From contig VZSR01001459.1 in assembly GCA_013398615.1 (NCBI GenBank), positions 10,249,431 to 10,313,430 of the forward strand: a DNA stretch of 64,000 nucleotides, in the 5' to 3' direction. Source of the stretch: Brachypodius melanocephalos (Eukaryota; Chordata; Aves; Passeriformes; Pycnonotidae). A program made the translations under genes and the position numbers. The notes below the pieces were generated by a model. That model ran no database searches. It had not been told where the DNA came from and worked only from the letters and a program-made list of their open reading frames with translations. Positions 58,501-63,800 of the stretch are shown here, one piece after another (position 1 is the stretch's first letter; each line of letters begins with the position of its first letter).

Positions 58501-60878
58501 TGTCTCACCTCAGAACTCCCTGCAGTGCTGTTGATCTGCAGCAGGGAGAGGTTTTCACGGGATCTTTTGGAGGTTGGAAAAGCCCTCCCAGCCCAGCGAG
58601 TCCAAGCCGTGCTCAATTCCCACCTTGTCCCCAGCCCTTCTTTGGACACCTCCAGGAATGGGCACTCCAAACCTCGTGGGCAGTTCCAAAGCCTGACCAC
58701 CCTTTCCATGAAGAAATTCCTCCTGATGACCAACCTCACCGTCCCCTGGTGCAGCTGGGAGTGCCTCTCCTGCCAGTAAATTTACTCCACTTTCAGTGTC
58801 CACAAGAGTAACTCATGCTGGATATGGGGTCAAGTTCTGCTGCTGTGCGTCCACGTGTGCCAGCACGAGTTGTTGGGGGTGTGTTTAGGGACAGATTCCT
58901 ACTCCCACACTTCAAACAGCACTAACAGCTCTGAGGTGTGGAAGCCTCTAAACAGAATCCTGCCCAGGCCTGACCCCGCACAGGGACTGAGAACTGCCCT
59001 GTTTAAAATGCACTCAAAGAGTCATGGAATGGTTAAGGTTGGAAAAGGTCTCTTAAGGTTGTCAAGGCCAACTGCCAGCCCAGCACCACCACTGTGGTCA
59101 CCAGTAAAACATGAACTCAAGTGCCACACACAAATGTTTTTTGACCACCTCCCTGGACAGCTCTTTCTGATGCTTTACAACCCTTTCTGTAAAAAAAAAA
59201 AAAAAAAAAAATTCCTGATGTCCTAATTTCCCAATGTCTAATCTAAACCTTTCCTGGTGCAACTTGAGGCTGTTTCCTCTCAGCCTGGGAAGGAGAGCTT
59301 GTAGAAGGAAGGAATTGCATAGACCTTTGTCCTGTTTTTGTGTTGGTGGGTGGGCTCAAGGTCTCAGCTGCCACTGGTTTTGCTTGTTGCAGCCAAAAGC
59401 CGAGCCATTGCAATCCCTGTGGATTTGGACAGCCAGGTGAACAACCTGTTCCTGAAATCCCACAACATCGTGCAGAAGACGGCCATGAACTGGCGGATGA
59501 CGGCGAGGAACGCCGCGCGCAGGGACTCGGTGCTGGCCGCCTCCAGGGACTACAGGAACATCATCGAGAGGTTACAGGTGACTGCACAGCTCCCCTTCCT
59601 GCTGGAGGGGCACAAAAGGCTCACCTGACCGAACCCTGAGGTCTTTTATCCAGTTGTCTGTCCCTCATCCACAGTTAGTACAATGAATTCACCAATAAAC
59701 GTGCGCGTTGCTGATGTTTGTTGGAACCTGGCTGTGGTTGTTTCCTAGGACATCGTGTCAGCCTTGGAGGATCGCCTGCGCCCCCTGGTCCAGGCAGAGC
59801 TCTCAGTGCTGGTGGATGTGCTCCACAGGCCTGAGCTGCTCTTCCCAGAGAACACGGATGCCAGGAGGAAATGTGAAAGTGGAGGTTTCATTTGCAAGTA
59901 AGTTGTCCCAGGAGTCTGGCTTGTTGGCTTTTCCCCAATCTTCCTGTGCTCTGTGGAATGGAGCCCCCTAGTCCAGCTTGGTAAATACTTACTATCCTCT
60001 GAAATACCTATAAAAATCAGGATTTTGTGGTATGGTCAAGGCAGTCTGTCCTTGGAGGAGGAAAAATCCTGCTTGTGGGAATGGGGAATGCCTGGTTGAT
60101 ACGTTCTCCCAGCTGAGGCTTAAAAATATCTGTTTGCTGTAGGATGCAAATGTCCTGAGCAGTTGTATAAATGGATTTAATTTGGAGCTGATCCAGATAT
60201 TGATACCTGCCTTCACCCCAGGAGTGTTTGGGAAGTGAATACATCAGGATCAGTTGTTGTCATGAGCATCACCACAGCTAAAGGGGAAGATTACAAAGTC
60301 ATTTAGAGGGCAATTCAGAGCAGATCCAGCTTCTCCTGTCACCTCCTGGGGGAGTGGGCTCTATATAGAGGTTGTGGAAGCTGAGCACTGAGATAGTCCC
60401 AAGTGCTGGGTGGGATGGATTTGGGATTGCACCTTCCAGGGCTCTCAGTCTGTTTTTTAATCAAATAGAATGAATTCCTTACTGTTAACTGGTTGGTTGG
60501 AGGGCCATCAGGTCCTGGATCCCACTGATTCCTTGCTGCCTGCAGCCAGAGGGATTTTTGGGCTCTTTTCCTGCCCAGGGGCTGCAGGTTCCTCCACAGT
60601 TTCCCCTGGCAGCTGTCAGGTGCTGCTGTGGAGAGAAGGCTCCAAACTGCTTGTGTAACAGTGTGATGATAAACCTTGTTTGCAGCATAAACCAGTTAAG
60701 GTAAGCACATCTATCTTAGCCCATTTTTAGAATATTTGCCCTAACCTGACTGATGGCTTCTTTCAGGTTAATTAAGCACACAAAGCAGCTGCTGGAGGAG
60801 AATGAGGAGAAGCTGTGTATTAAGGTATTACAGACGCTCAGGGAAATGATGACCAAAGATAGAGGCTATGGAGAAAAG
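22461..60878 (+). CDS. ITPR1: ITPR1, partial coding region, 35 exons (IP3 receptor type 1, about residues 55-1701)
   Basis: IP3R1 is a tetrameric calcium-release channel of the endoplasmic reticulum that opens on IP3 and calcium. The 35 exons join into 4,907 nt in one frame: 2 nt completing Asp55, then 1,635 codons. They cover most of the suppressor domain, the IP3-binding core, and the regulatory solenoids up to the SII splice region. Ligand residues R241, K249, R265-R269, R504, K508, R511 and Y567-K569 (human numbering, family knowledge) are all present, as is the PKA site RRDS. All exon ends are AG/GT except the 3' end of the exon starting at 47185. ITPR2 and ITPR3 are excluded by the SI cassette and by the DYRKNQ and [10 protein letters not shown] contexts. 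The start codon and the channel domain lie outside the window. Confidence 0.98.
22755..23085 (-). repeat. CR1 LINE fragment (antisense)
   Basis: Reverse-complement CR1: GAGTTGGAAGGGACCCAGAG, GGATCATCCCAGCTCCTGGC, CCTGCACAGG, then GAGCACCCTCTGGGGCAAGA and CTTTTCCCTGATCTCCAACC. It is the same subtype as the copy at 44416. Confidence 0.93.
26018..26104 (+). CDS. ITPR1: ITPR1 exon, residues 94-122 (suppressor domain)
   Basis: It encodes 29 residues, [20 protein letters not shown] through VIQYGNVIQ, in phase 0 at both ends. The acceptor is taatttcag and the donor is CAG|gtaggc. This is the helical insertion (arm) of the first beta-trefoil in the suppressor domain. No difference from mammalian IP3R1 is visible. 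The flanking introns (3.4 kb and 0.7 kb) contain no feature I recognise apart from the CR1 at 22755. Confidence 0.97.
26816..26974 (+). CDS. ITPR1: ITPR1 exon, residues 123-175 (MIR region)
   Basis: 53 codons running from [15 protein letters not shown] to [10 protein letters not shown], phase 0/0. The acceptor is ttctag and the donor AGT|gtaagt. [12 protein letters not shown] is the start of the first MIR repeat of the IP3R/RyR N-terminal region. The intron after it contains an A-rich run near 27757-27783 that ends about 45 bases before the next acceptor. Confidence 0.97.
27830..27928 (+). CDS. ITPR1: ITPR1 exon, residues 176-208 (suppressor domain)
   Basis: 33 codons from [20 protein letters not shown] to VDNPGCNE, phase 0/0. 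The acceptor is ttctctgcag and the donor GAG|gtaagg. The segment forms late beta strands of the first beta-trefoil. The peptide [12 protein letters not shown] is typical of IP3R1. Confidence 0.97.
28440..28523 (+). CDS. ITPR1: ITPR1 exon, residues 209-236 (suppressor/core junction)
   Basis: 28 codons starting [20 protein letters not shown] and ending DDILKG. The acceptor is tccttctag and the donor GGG|gtgaga. It spans the boundary between the suppressor domain (to about residue 223) and the IP3-binding core. The intron to the next exon is only 82 bp, the shortest in the window. Confidence 0.97.
28606..28752 (+). CDS. ITPR1: ITPR1 exon, residues 237-285 (IP3-binding core, TTGR loop)
   Basis: 49 codons. 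It carries R241 and K249 (in [11 protein letters not shown]) and the phosphate-binding loop R265-T-T-G-R269 (in FLRTTGRQ), which contact the 4-phosphate of IP3 in the known structure. All of these are intact, so ligand binding should be preserved. Phase 0/0; the acceptor is tttggcag and the donor GAG|gtgagg. Confidence 0.98.
29580..29760. repeat. About 90-bp tandem duplication in intron
   Basis: Copies at 29580-29670 and 29671-29760 align along their whole length. Shared blocks are AATGGATTTGTT, CCTTTTC, GGATTTGTTT/GGGTTTGTTT, GCAACACA and GCACATAGA. They differ at roughly one position in seven. The pair ends about 207 bp before the next ITPR1 exon. Confidence 0.85.
29968..30063 (+). CDS. ITPR1: ITPR1 exon, residues 286-317 (binding core, beta domain)
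   Basis: 32 codons from [20 protein letters not shown] to HYLAAE, phase 0/0. The acceptor is ccttgcag and the donor GAG|gtacgt. It is the constitutive exon before the SI cassette. Its last bases, GCAGAG, become the upstream half of a potential rebuilt 5' splice site when it is joined to the SI exon. Confidence 0.97.
31073..31117 (+). CDS. ITPR1: ITPR1 SI alternative cassette exon (15 residues)
   Basis: A 45-nt exon encoding [15 protein letters not shown]. It sits exactly at the position of the mammalian SI cassette (residues 318-332, VDPDFEEECLEFQPS; family knowledge), whose inclusion is regulated by tissue and development. The length is conserved and divisible by three, but about six of 15 residues differ from mammals. 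The acceptor is ttccatcag and the donor TCA|gtaagt. The exon's own first bases are GTAAAC, which look like a 5' splice site. Skipping it leaves the frame intact. Confidence 0.95.
31118..34368 (+). other. ITPR1: 3.25-kb intron after the SI exon
   Basis: No repeat, exon or RNA gene was recognised. The sequence is ordinary mixed-composition intron; several open frames of 60-136 codons occur on both strands but none resembles a known protein. Elements that control SI splicing may lie here but cannot be identified by eye. Confidence 0.6.
34369..34520 (+). CDS. ITPR1: ITPR1 exon, residues about 333-383 (binding core)
   Basis: It encodes [20 protein letters not shown] and then [20 protein letters not shown] and [10 protein letters not shown], ending AG|gtacag inside an Arg codon. 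The second half is invariant IP3R1. The first 18 residues are diverged from human (VDPDQDASRSRLRNAQEKM), one residue shorter and very GC-rich. It follows the SI cassette and joins equally well to it or to the exon ending at 30063. Confidence 0.97.
35368..35467 (+). CDS. ITPR1: ITPR1 exon, residues about 384-417 (binding core)
   Basis: The exon completes Arg and encodes [20 protein letters not shown] and [13 protein letters not shown]. The acceptor is tctttcag and the donor AAA|gtgagt. It forms late beta-trefoil strands of the IP3-binding core. No unusual residue was seen. Confidence 0.97.
35912..36072 (+). CDS. ITPR1: ITPR1 exon, residues about 418-471 (binding core)
   Basis: It encodes [20 protein letters not shown], then the [20 protein letters not shown] helix and [13 protein letters not shown]. 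It ends AG|gtaagg within an Arg codon. This is the transition from the beta-trefoil to the alpha-helical half of the IP3-binding core. The intron after it (720 bp) holds nothing recognised. Confidence 0.97.
36793..36934 (+). CDS. ITPR1: ITPR1 exon, residues about 471-518 (IP3-contact helix)
   Basis: It starts by completing an Arg and encodes [16 protein letters not shown], then [19 protein letters not shown]. The latter includes the IP3-contact residues R504, K508 and R511 (human numbering) of the alpha-helical domain. The donor is CAG|gtgggc. The start of the RIH (RyR and IP3R homology) region falls here. A sense CR1 tail lies 65 bp downstream. Confidence 0.98.
37000..37113 (+). repeat. CR1 LINE 3' tail (sense)
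   Basis: A degraded CR1 end: CCTGGCCAGGCTTGGAGCAA, CCTGGCCTGGTGGGAGGTGT, CCCTTCCTGTGG, then ATTCTATGGCTCTGTGAATC. It is the only gene-sense CR1 seen downstream of the first exon in the window. Confidence 0.85.
37399..37557 (+). CDS. ITPR1: ITPR1 exon, residues 519-571 (IP3-binding core, YRK site)
   Basis: 53 codons from [20 protein letters not shown] to QQDYRKNQ. Y567, R568 and K569, which contact the 5- and 1-phosphates of IP3, are present in DYRK. The acceptor is acctgcag and the donor CAG|gtgaga. Phase 0/0. Exon base composition is GC-rich relative to the flanking intron. One substitution against human is visible (Ser for Cys after FTD). Confidence 0.98.
38136..38308 (+). CDS. ITPR1: ITPR1 exon, residues 572-629 (RIH solenoid)
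   Basis: It encodes [40 protein letters not shown] and [17 protein letters not shown], ending AG|gtgaga inside Arg. The acceptor is tgttttgaag, with a purine-rich last stretch. The segment closes the IP3-binding core (to about 578-605) and continues the first armadillo solenoid. Confidence 0.97.
38559..38678 (+). CDS. ITPR1: ITPR1 exon, residues 629-669 (RIH solenoid)
   Basis: It completes Arg and encodes [20 protein letters not shown] and [19 protein letters not shown], ending AA|gtaagt inside Lys. The acceptor is ttccgacag. Only Ala for Thr in NPANAD differs from human. The 1,027-bp intron after it shows no recognised element. Confidence 0.97.
39706..39900 (+). CDS. ITPR1: ITPR1 exon, residues 669-735
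   Basis: It encodes [40 protein letters not shown] and [20 protein letters not shown], then LSYY, ending AG within Arg. It is one residue shorter than human at VSS(T)GEN. The donor CAG|gttaac is weak: T at +3 and C at +6. The next acceptor downstream is duplicated, so this exon has two rival partners. Confidence 0.97.
40170..40330. repeat. AT-rich low-complexity tract (TA-rich)
   Basis: Starting with a TATATATATATAT run near 40178, this is almost pure A/T and contains recurring TATATAAAGTA and ATATATATTTATATAT blocks. It overlaps copy 1 of the tandem duplication that follows and could have promoted it by slippage or breakage. Confidence 0.9.
40213..40711. repeat. Head-to-tail duplication of an intron 3' end plus exon start
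   Basis: Copy 1 (about 40213-40450) and copy 2 (40451-40711) align in order: TATACACTTTAT, TATAAAGTACATTGT, ATAAGCTTCAA/GTAAGCTTCAA, ATAAATTAAAGCAT, a TTCTTCTT/TCCTTTTCCCC pyrimidine tract, then AAG and the exon start. The junction at 40450/40451 lies 21 bases into the duplicated exon. The intron parts have diverged and differ by small indels, while the 21 exon bases are identical in both copies. Confidence 0.92.
40400..40450 (+). pseudogene. ITPR1: Decoy 3' splice site with first 21 bases of an ITPR1 exon
   Basis: A long pyrimidine tract ending in cccctgaag is followed at 40430-40450 by an exact copy of the first 21 bases of the exon at 40691 (encoding YQLNLFA). If used as acceptor and read through, the frame gives [13 protein letters not shown] and stops at the TAA at 40470-40472. 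It therefore acts as a truncated exon copy. Whether it is used cannot be seen from sequence. Confidence 0.85.
40691..40942 (+). CDS. ITPR1: ITPR1 exon, residues 735-819
   Basis: 252 nt. It completes Arg and encodes [60 protein letters not shown] and [20 protein letters not shown], ending GA|gtgagt inside Asp. It is GC-rich and conserved, with Ala for Ser in RCMADEN. The true acceptor is tccccccaaag. The exon is flanked on one side by a duplicated copy of its own 5' end and on the other by a nine-unit minisatellite. Confidence 0.98.
41041..41220. repeat. 20-bp minisatellite, nine identical units
   Basis: Nine perfect head-to-tail copies of CCGCGCTTCTTTTTTTTGCT. Each has one T8 tract and two CpGs, and only three of 20 bases are purines. 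Looser relatives (CTCCGCGCTTTGCTCC, GCTCCGCCTTTGTTGCTCC) follow to about 41300, so the unit arose from local CTCCGC-rich sequence. Because 20 is not a multiple of 3 and the unit lacks stops, long open frames run through both strands; these are artefacts. Confidence 0.98.
41886..42160 (-). repeat. CR1 LINE fragment (antisense)
   Basis: Reverse-complement CR1: GAGCTTGGAAAAGCCCTTCA, TCACCACCAAGCTGTGTCCC, CAAGTGCCACATCCACACAT, GAAGACACTTCCAGTAAAAC, then CTGAACCTCCCCAGTTTGAG, GCCATTTCC and GTGGTCCC. It is the same subtype as the copies at 58560 and 59020. Confidence 0.93.
43085..43226 (+). CDS. ITPR1: ITPR1 exon, residues 819-866
   Basis: It completes Asp and encodes [40 protein letters not shown] and KNKLTFE. 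The acceptor is ctctttag after a strong T tract; the donor is GAG|gtagtt. Only Thr for Ala in SSGTSKDE differs visibly from human. The 965-bp intron after it is AT-rich, with a 13-bp direct repeat (TAATTAGTGAGTG) at about 43308-43334 and a TA run near 43932. Confidence 0.97.
44192..44345 (+). CDS. ITPR1: ITPR1 exon, residues 867-918
   Basis: It encodes [40 protein letters not shown] and [11 protein letters not shown] plus one base of Gly, ending at G|gtaagg. Cys replaces human Ser in YNFCDL. It is the exon just before the SIII splice site in mammals. In this window it joins in frame directly to the exon at 45146 (GEESK-G-SNVMR), the SIII-lacking form. Confidence 0.97.
44416..44935 (-). repeat. 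CR1 LINE fragment (antisense, about 520 bp)
   Basis: The longest CR1 remnant here, reverse-complement: CTGAGCTGGAAGGGACCCAC, AGGATCATCCAGCCCAGCTC, CAGCACCCTCTGGGGATGAA, then TTTGTAGCCTCCTCTGAGCT and CATTTTGGCCCCTAAAACTG. It ends with GCCAGTGATGCTGTGCCTG. It fills about two thirds of the 800-bp intron between the exons ending at 44345 and starting at 45146, where the SIII microexon would be expected. Confidence 0.95.
45146..45333 (+). CDS. ITPR1: ITPR1 exon, residues about 928-989
   Basis: Two bases complete Gly, then [60 protein letters not shown] and LQ. The acceptor is tcctctctgcag and the donor CAG|gtactg. Minor changes against human are PLAAA for PMAAA, QSEP for QAEP and DILVM for DIMVM. 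The 1.5-kb intron after it contains an unusually long chance open frame and an antisense CR1. Confidence 0.97.
46568..46757 (-). repeat. CR1 LINE 3' fragment (antisense)
   Basis: Reverse-complement CR1 tail: CCCAGAATGGTTTGGGTTGA, AAAGGACCTTGAAGTTCATC, CTTCCACTATCCCAGGGTGC, CATCCAGCCTGGCCTTGGAC and ACTTCCAGGGATCCAGGGGC. It lies about 110 bp before the next exon. Confidence 0.95.
46871..47009 (+). CDS. ITPR1: ITPR1 exon, residues about 990-1036
   Basis: It encodes [40 protein letters not shown] and MPANVP, then one base of Gly before gtgggt. The first half is invariant. The second half is a Ser-rich, poorly conserved linker, changed at many positions against human but with equal length. The acceptor is atcctcag. 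The 175-bp intron after it is unremarkable. Confidence 0.97.
47185..47239 (+). CDS. ITPR1: ITPR1 exon, residues about 1036-1054, 3' end uncertain
   Basis: It completes Gly, then encodes [17 protein letters not shown] and the first two bases of Ser. The next exon starts with T, so the normal vertebrate sequence GGSEEN needs an exon end at 47239. The intron would then begin gaaagtat, that is GA instead of GT in an otherwise perfect donor context. The nearest in-frame GT donor is after CACAG at 47257 and would add RKVSLH. The GT at 47244 would break the frame. The acceptor is tttttcag. Confidence 0.85.
47637..47802 (+). CDS. ITPR1: ITPR1 exon, residues 1055-1109
   Basis: It starts with the last base of Ser, then [40 protein letters not shown] and [15 protein letters not shown]. 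The acceptor is gtttccag and the donor CAG|gtacct. It is identical to mammalian IP3R1 as far as I can recall, within the helical/armadillo regulatory region. Confidence 0.97.
47903..48073 (+). CDS. ITPR1: ITPR1 exon, residues 1110-1166
   Basis: 57 codons from [20 protein letters not shown] through [20 protein letters not shown] to [17 protein letters not shown]. The acceptor is ccctttaag, 100 bp after the previous exon; the donor is GAG|gtaatt. The C-terminal third ([15 protein letters not shown]) is a variable linker that differs from human TMDGASGENEHKKTE. Confidence 0.97.
48998..49063 (+). CDS. ITPR1: ITPR1 exon, residues 1167-1188 (small exon)
   Basis: A 22-codon exon encoding [18 protein letters not shown] then VVKE, phase 0/0. 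The acceptor is tatcctcag and the donor GAG|gtaaaa. The first ten residues vary (human EGNNKPQKHE), while [12 protein letters not shown] is invariant. A (T)9 run lies upstream at 48720. Confidence 0.96.
49547..49630 (-). repeat. CR1 LINE 3' tail (antisense, short)
   Basis: Reverse-complement CR1 end: AGACTCTCAGAATTGTAGTG, CCTGAGGTGGAAGGGACCCA and CAAGGATCATCCAAGACCAG. It is a short remnant about 140 bp before the next exon. Confidence 0.85.
49772..49909 (+). CDS. ITPR1: ITPR1 exon, residues 1189-1234
   Basis: 46 codons: [40 protein letters not shown] and QIPYEK. The acceptor is gtctcctgcag and the donor AAG|gtgggg. It opens the second RIH homology region. Differences from human are ILL for ILI and QEGAS for QESAS. 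The 1.4-kb intron after it holds nothing I recognise. Confidence 0.97.
51342..51467 (+). CDS. ITPR1: ITPR1 exon, residues 1235-1276
   Basis: 42 codons: [40 protein letters not shown] and PG. The acceptor is caacaccag, with a T-rich tract slightly upstream; the donor is GGG|gtaaga. It is part of the RIH solenoid. Conservative changes only (Arg for Lys and Lys for Arg). Confidence 0.97.
51838..52038 (+). CDS. ITPR1: ITPR1 exon, residues 1277-1343
   Basis: 67 codons: [60 protein letters not shown] and QDMVMAE. The acceptor is ccctcag and the donor GAG|gtgaga. Fully conserved, RIH region. The 1.6-kb intron after it holds an antisense CR1. Confidence 0.98.
52427..52635 (-). repeat. CR1 LINE 3' fragment (antisense)
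   Basis: Reverse-complement CR1: AATCATAGAACCACCACAGA (tail octamers), CTTCCACTATCCCAGGGTGT, CATCCAGCCTGGCCTTGGGC, ACTTCCAGGGATCCAGGGGC and CAGCTTCTCTGGGCACCCTG. The tail octamers mark its 3' end at the left. Confidence 0.95.
53625..53876 (+). CDS. ITPR1: ITPR1 exon, residues 1344-1427
   Basis: 84 codons: [80 protein letters not shown] and CIPE. The acceptor is ccctgcag and the donor GAG|gtgaga. Changes from human are Ala for Ser (VNAGED) and Val for Ile (TLVQMM). It belongs to the central solenoid. Confidence 0.98.
54394..54519 (+). CDS. ITPR1: ITPR1 exon, residues 1428-1469
   Basis: 42 codons: [40 protein letters not shown] and CR, invariant as far as I can tell. The acceptor is cttttag and the donor CGG|gtaatg. 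The 682-bp intron after it contains no feature I recognise. Confidence 0.97.
55202..55330 (+). CDS. ITPR1: ITPR1 exon, residues 1470-1512
   Basis: 43 codons: [40 protein letters not shown] and TLQ, invariant. The acceptor is gtgctgcag and the donor CAG|gtgggg. The 2.86-kb intron after it holds a short antisense CR1 tail and a pyrimidine-rich, otherwise featureless stretch around 56200-56720. Confidence 0.97.
55574..55648 (-). repeat. CR1 LINE 3' tail (antisense, short)
   Basis: Reverse-complement CR1 end: TTGAATCCCAGAGTGGTTTG, GTTGGAAGGGACCTTAGAGC and TCACCCAACCCCTTGCC. Short but characteristic. Confidence 0.88.
58193..58313 (+). CDS. ITPR1: ITPR1 exon, residues 1513-1553
   Basis: It encodes [20 protein letters not shown] and [20 protein letters not shown] plus one base of Ala, ending at G|gtaagg. 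Thr replaces Asn in HCTWLM. The acceptor is cttgccttgcag. The 1.1-kb intron after it carries two antisense CR1 fragments. Confidence 0.97.
58560..58775 (-). repeat. CR1 LINE fragment (antisense)
   Basis: Reverse-complement CR1: GGAGGTTGGAAAAGCCCTCC, GCGAGTCCAAGCCGTGCTCA, TTGGACACCTCCAGGAATGG, then AGTTCCAAAGCCTGACCACC and CTTTCCATGAAGAAATTCCT. Confidence 0.93.
59020..59310 (-). repeat. CR1 LINE fragment (antisense) with internal poly-A run
   Basis: Reverse-complement CR1: AGAGTCATGGAATGGTTAAG, GTTGGAAAAGGTCTCTTAAG, TTTGACCACCTCCCTGGACA, then an A run of about 21 bases (59191-59211) where related copies read AAGAAATT. It continues to CAACTTGAGGCTGTTTCCTC. It ends about 80 bp before the next exon. 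The A run is a likely polymorphic microsatellite. Confidence 0.93.
59393..59577 (+). CDS. ITPR1: ITPR1 exon, residues 1553-1614, with PKA site Ser1598
   Basis: Two bases complete Ala, then [60 protein letters not shown] and Q. ARRDS is the established PKA/PKG phosphorylation site (Ser1598 in full human numbering, Ser1588/1589 in shorter isoforms). MNWRMTARN replaces human MNWRLSARN. The acceptor is cttgttgcag and the donor CAG|gtgact, with T rather than A/G at a less critical position. Confidence 0.98.
59749..59897 (+). CDS. ITPR1: ITPR1 exon, residues 1615-1664
   Basis: It encodes [40 protein letters not shown] and KCESGGFIC, then two bases of Lys before gtaagt. The acceptor is tttcctag. 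Identical to human. It sits in the regulatory region leading to the SII splice site. Confidence 0.97.
60767..60878 (+). CDS. ITPR1: ITPR1 exon, residues 1664-1701 (last before SII)
   Basis: It completes Lys, then [20 protein letters not shown] and [17 protein letters not shown], ending AAG|gtaagg. In mammals the neuron-specific 40-residue SII region (three sub-exons A, C, B) or, without it, the exon beginning GEALRQVL follows directly. Neither is recognisable in the remaining 3.1 kb, so the gene continues beyond the window. Confidence 0.98.
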
Positions 60879-63800
60879 GTAAGGTACAGTCCATCATTCT
60901 GTTAAACACTGTCTTTATTCAGTAAAGGAAAATAAAACTGCTTCTTCAGGCTGTTTTGTGTGTGTAAACACTTCTAGGCTGGAGCAGGGACAAAACATTT
61001 TTAGTCAACTAATACCTTTCAAATCATATTTGAAGTTAAGCTTGTTCTGGTTGCTTTTCTTCTTGAGACTGGCAAGTTTAAGTCTAATCTCTGCAGCTGC
61101 TGGCACTCTAAAACATCAATTTTGTTACCTTTCTCTGGAGGCCATAACCTCTTTATCATCTTCCTGGGTTTAGGTGACTCTTCAGGTCATGTAGCCTTAC
61201 AACAAGAGGGTGTTTTGTAGTTGATTTGAATTTGTGTACCAGTGAGTAATCTTGTTGTGATTTATAGATGGAAACTCTCCGTACACCCACCCATGTTTCT
61301 TCTTTCCCTTTCCTACATACAACTCTTGACTGGTTGAGAGGAACATTTTTCTGTAGGTACAGACCTGTTCTTTATTTCCCTCAGGAGAGTGTGTGTGCAC
61401 CCATCTGTTTGTGTTTCTAGAAGTGGTGGCAGTCAGCTGAGACTGGGGTTTGGAGATTCTCCTGGAATTCTGATCAGCTGAGGTTCTTCCCCTGCCACCC
61501 AGTGGGTACAGAGGAACTCACCGTGCAGGGAAGGAACTCACCCCCAGGGAGCAGCTGGGAGTGGGCACTGGGGGAAGCTGGGATGTGGCAGGGCTCTCTC
61601 TGCCCCCGTGCCCAGGAGCAGGGGATGTCTCAGTCCTGTTCTCCCCCACAGATGGGTTTGGAGCTGTTGCCTCGTGCTCAATTCACAGCCAAAAGGGCAA
61701 AAAACCTCAGAGATTGCTGACAGCAGGAGTCGTTTGTAGCAGCTGCCAGGGAGGGAGATGCTCCACAGGCAGAGGGACCTGGAGCATCCTGGCCAGCTGG
61801 GAATGTCCAGCCAGGAGGCTGGAGCAGGACCCAGGGTGCTGGGGAGGGAGCAGTGGCAGGCTGGCACACCCTGGCACACATGGGTGTGCATGTGTGGGCT
61901 GCTCCAGCACACCCAGGGAGCACAGGCAGTGCCAGGGAGCAGGAGACTCCCAGGAAACTGCCCCAGGGGTAGGGATGGCCAGGGCTGTGCTCCCTGCCCT
62001 GCCAGGAAAGCTCTTCCCACGTGCTGCCAGGTGCCAGCCCAGCTCCAGCTGCTGCTCTGCTCTCCCCTGGGCACTGTCTCATTGGGCAGCAGCAGGGGGT
62101 TTGAGTAAATTCATGGGCTTGAGGGAATTCCCTGGGCAGCTGCAGGCCAGCATCCTGTGGGATGAGGAGGGAGCAGGCTGGGGAAGGGGAGGGGCACAGC
62201 TGCAGGTGTCAGCTTGGGGCACGCTGTCCTTCTCTGCTCGAGTGGTCAAATCCTGTGCTGGGGCATCACCCTCTGTCCTCTCCTCAGGATCTCTTCTCTG
62301 AGACATCCCAGCAGGAAGGGGCTGGCTGTGGCCTGCAGAAATCAGTCTGCTCCTGGGGAAGGAGGGGGATTGGTGAGCCTCTGCTGAGTGCTGGTGTTTC
62401 CTGATGTTCAGCACTAGGGGTGTAACAGATTTGGTGTAACCACAGATCACATTTTACACTTCTCCAGCAGATCCTCCCAGGAGCCACTGTCCAAGGTGAC
62501 CTTAAGTAACAAAAGCAGTGTGTGATGCATATTGTATATACTCCACACCACTAAAACCCAAATCAGAGCTTTGAGAGTTTTCCTTAAGTGTAATCTACCG
62601 CTGAGAGATTTCCCAAAATGGAAATTATTCTCTAGGAGTTTCTTAGACTTTATTCAGCTAACTTGGATGAAGCAGTATTTCCAGAAGCTGCAGTTAACAT
62701 ACCTTACGCCATTCAGACCACGGAGAACCCCACAAGATGCTAAAAAATCTTGAAAGTGTGGCAGAAGCATTAATTAGTGAAGCAGTAGCTCAGTTACATA
62801 AGGAGTCAGGATCTGCCTGCCTGTGAAGTGATTTCTGAGTCGGAAGAAGCAGCTGATTGCTCACAGATAGACTGTGAGTAGTAGTAGAACAGCTTTTACT
62901 GTCTGACTGAGCAGTGCAAGTGGGATTTATTCTCCCCTGTGACTCAGAGAACTGAATTTAGTCACCACCTAAAAGGCAGCACCTTTTGTTTTTAAAAACC
63001 ATCCTGTAGCGTAACAAAAAAAAGAAAAAAAGAAGGAAAAACCCCTCTTATATTGTGGAAAACCCCATTGGAAACCCTGGAGTCCCCAGGTAGAGGTGGG
63101 TTCTGTACCTTGGGGTGGCAGAACTCACCCTTGTGAGCAGGTTATTGATGTCACAGCACACAGCCATGGAAAAGCTTAGAGATGACCCAGTTCCCTCCCT
63201 GCCACGGGCAGGAACACCTTCCATAGCCCAACCTGGCCTTAAACCCTCCCAGGGATGGGGCAGCCACAGCTTCTCTCTGTGGGCAGCCTGTGCCAGGGCC
63301 TCCCCACCTTCACAGGGAAGGATTCCTTCCTGAGGACCTGCTGAAGCCTCTCCCAGTGCAGAGCTGTCAGTCCCTGCCCTGTGCCCGTGCCAGGGCTCTC
63401 CGCTGTCCCTCCACACCCGTGCCCAGCCCCAGAGCTCTGGGGAGGTTCTGGCAGCACCCCTGCCCCTGCTGCAGCACCCACGTGGTGCTGCTGGCTGGAA
63501 CAACCCGGGTTACATAAAGATGGGGCTGCTCCTCTCCTGACTCTGCCAGCACACAGATCACCTCACCCTCCTGGCCCGTGTCCCTGGGGAGGGTGGGCAG
63601 TGCAGGAGGACACAGCTCCTGTCACCCAGGGCCTGAATCCCACAGCTGGGGCTCCTCAGCAGCGAGCAGAACCCGTGGGGAGAGAGCACAGATGCACAAG
63701 AAGCCTGTGGGAAGGCTCAAATTTTTCCATATTGCTGCAGACTCCTCACTTGGCACGCGCTCAGGATGGCTCAGTGACGGGGAGCATACTGTGGAGTATT

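Noticed and set aside
61561..62301. 246-codon open frame, with another of 178 codons on the opposite strand
   Set aside because: Located in GC-rich intron sequence, no recognisable domain, overlapping frames open on both strands as expected from low stop density.
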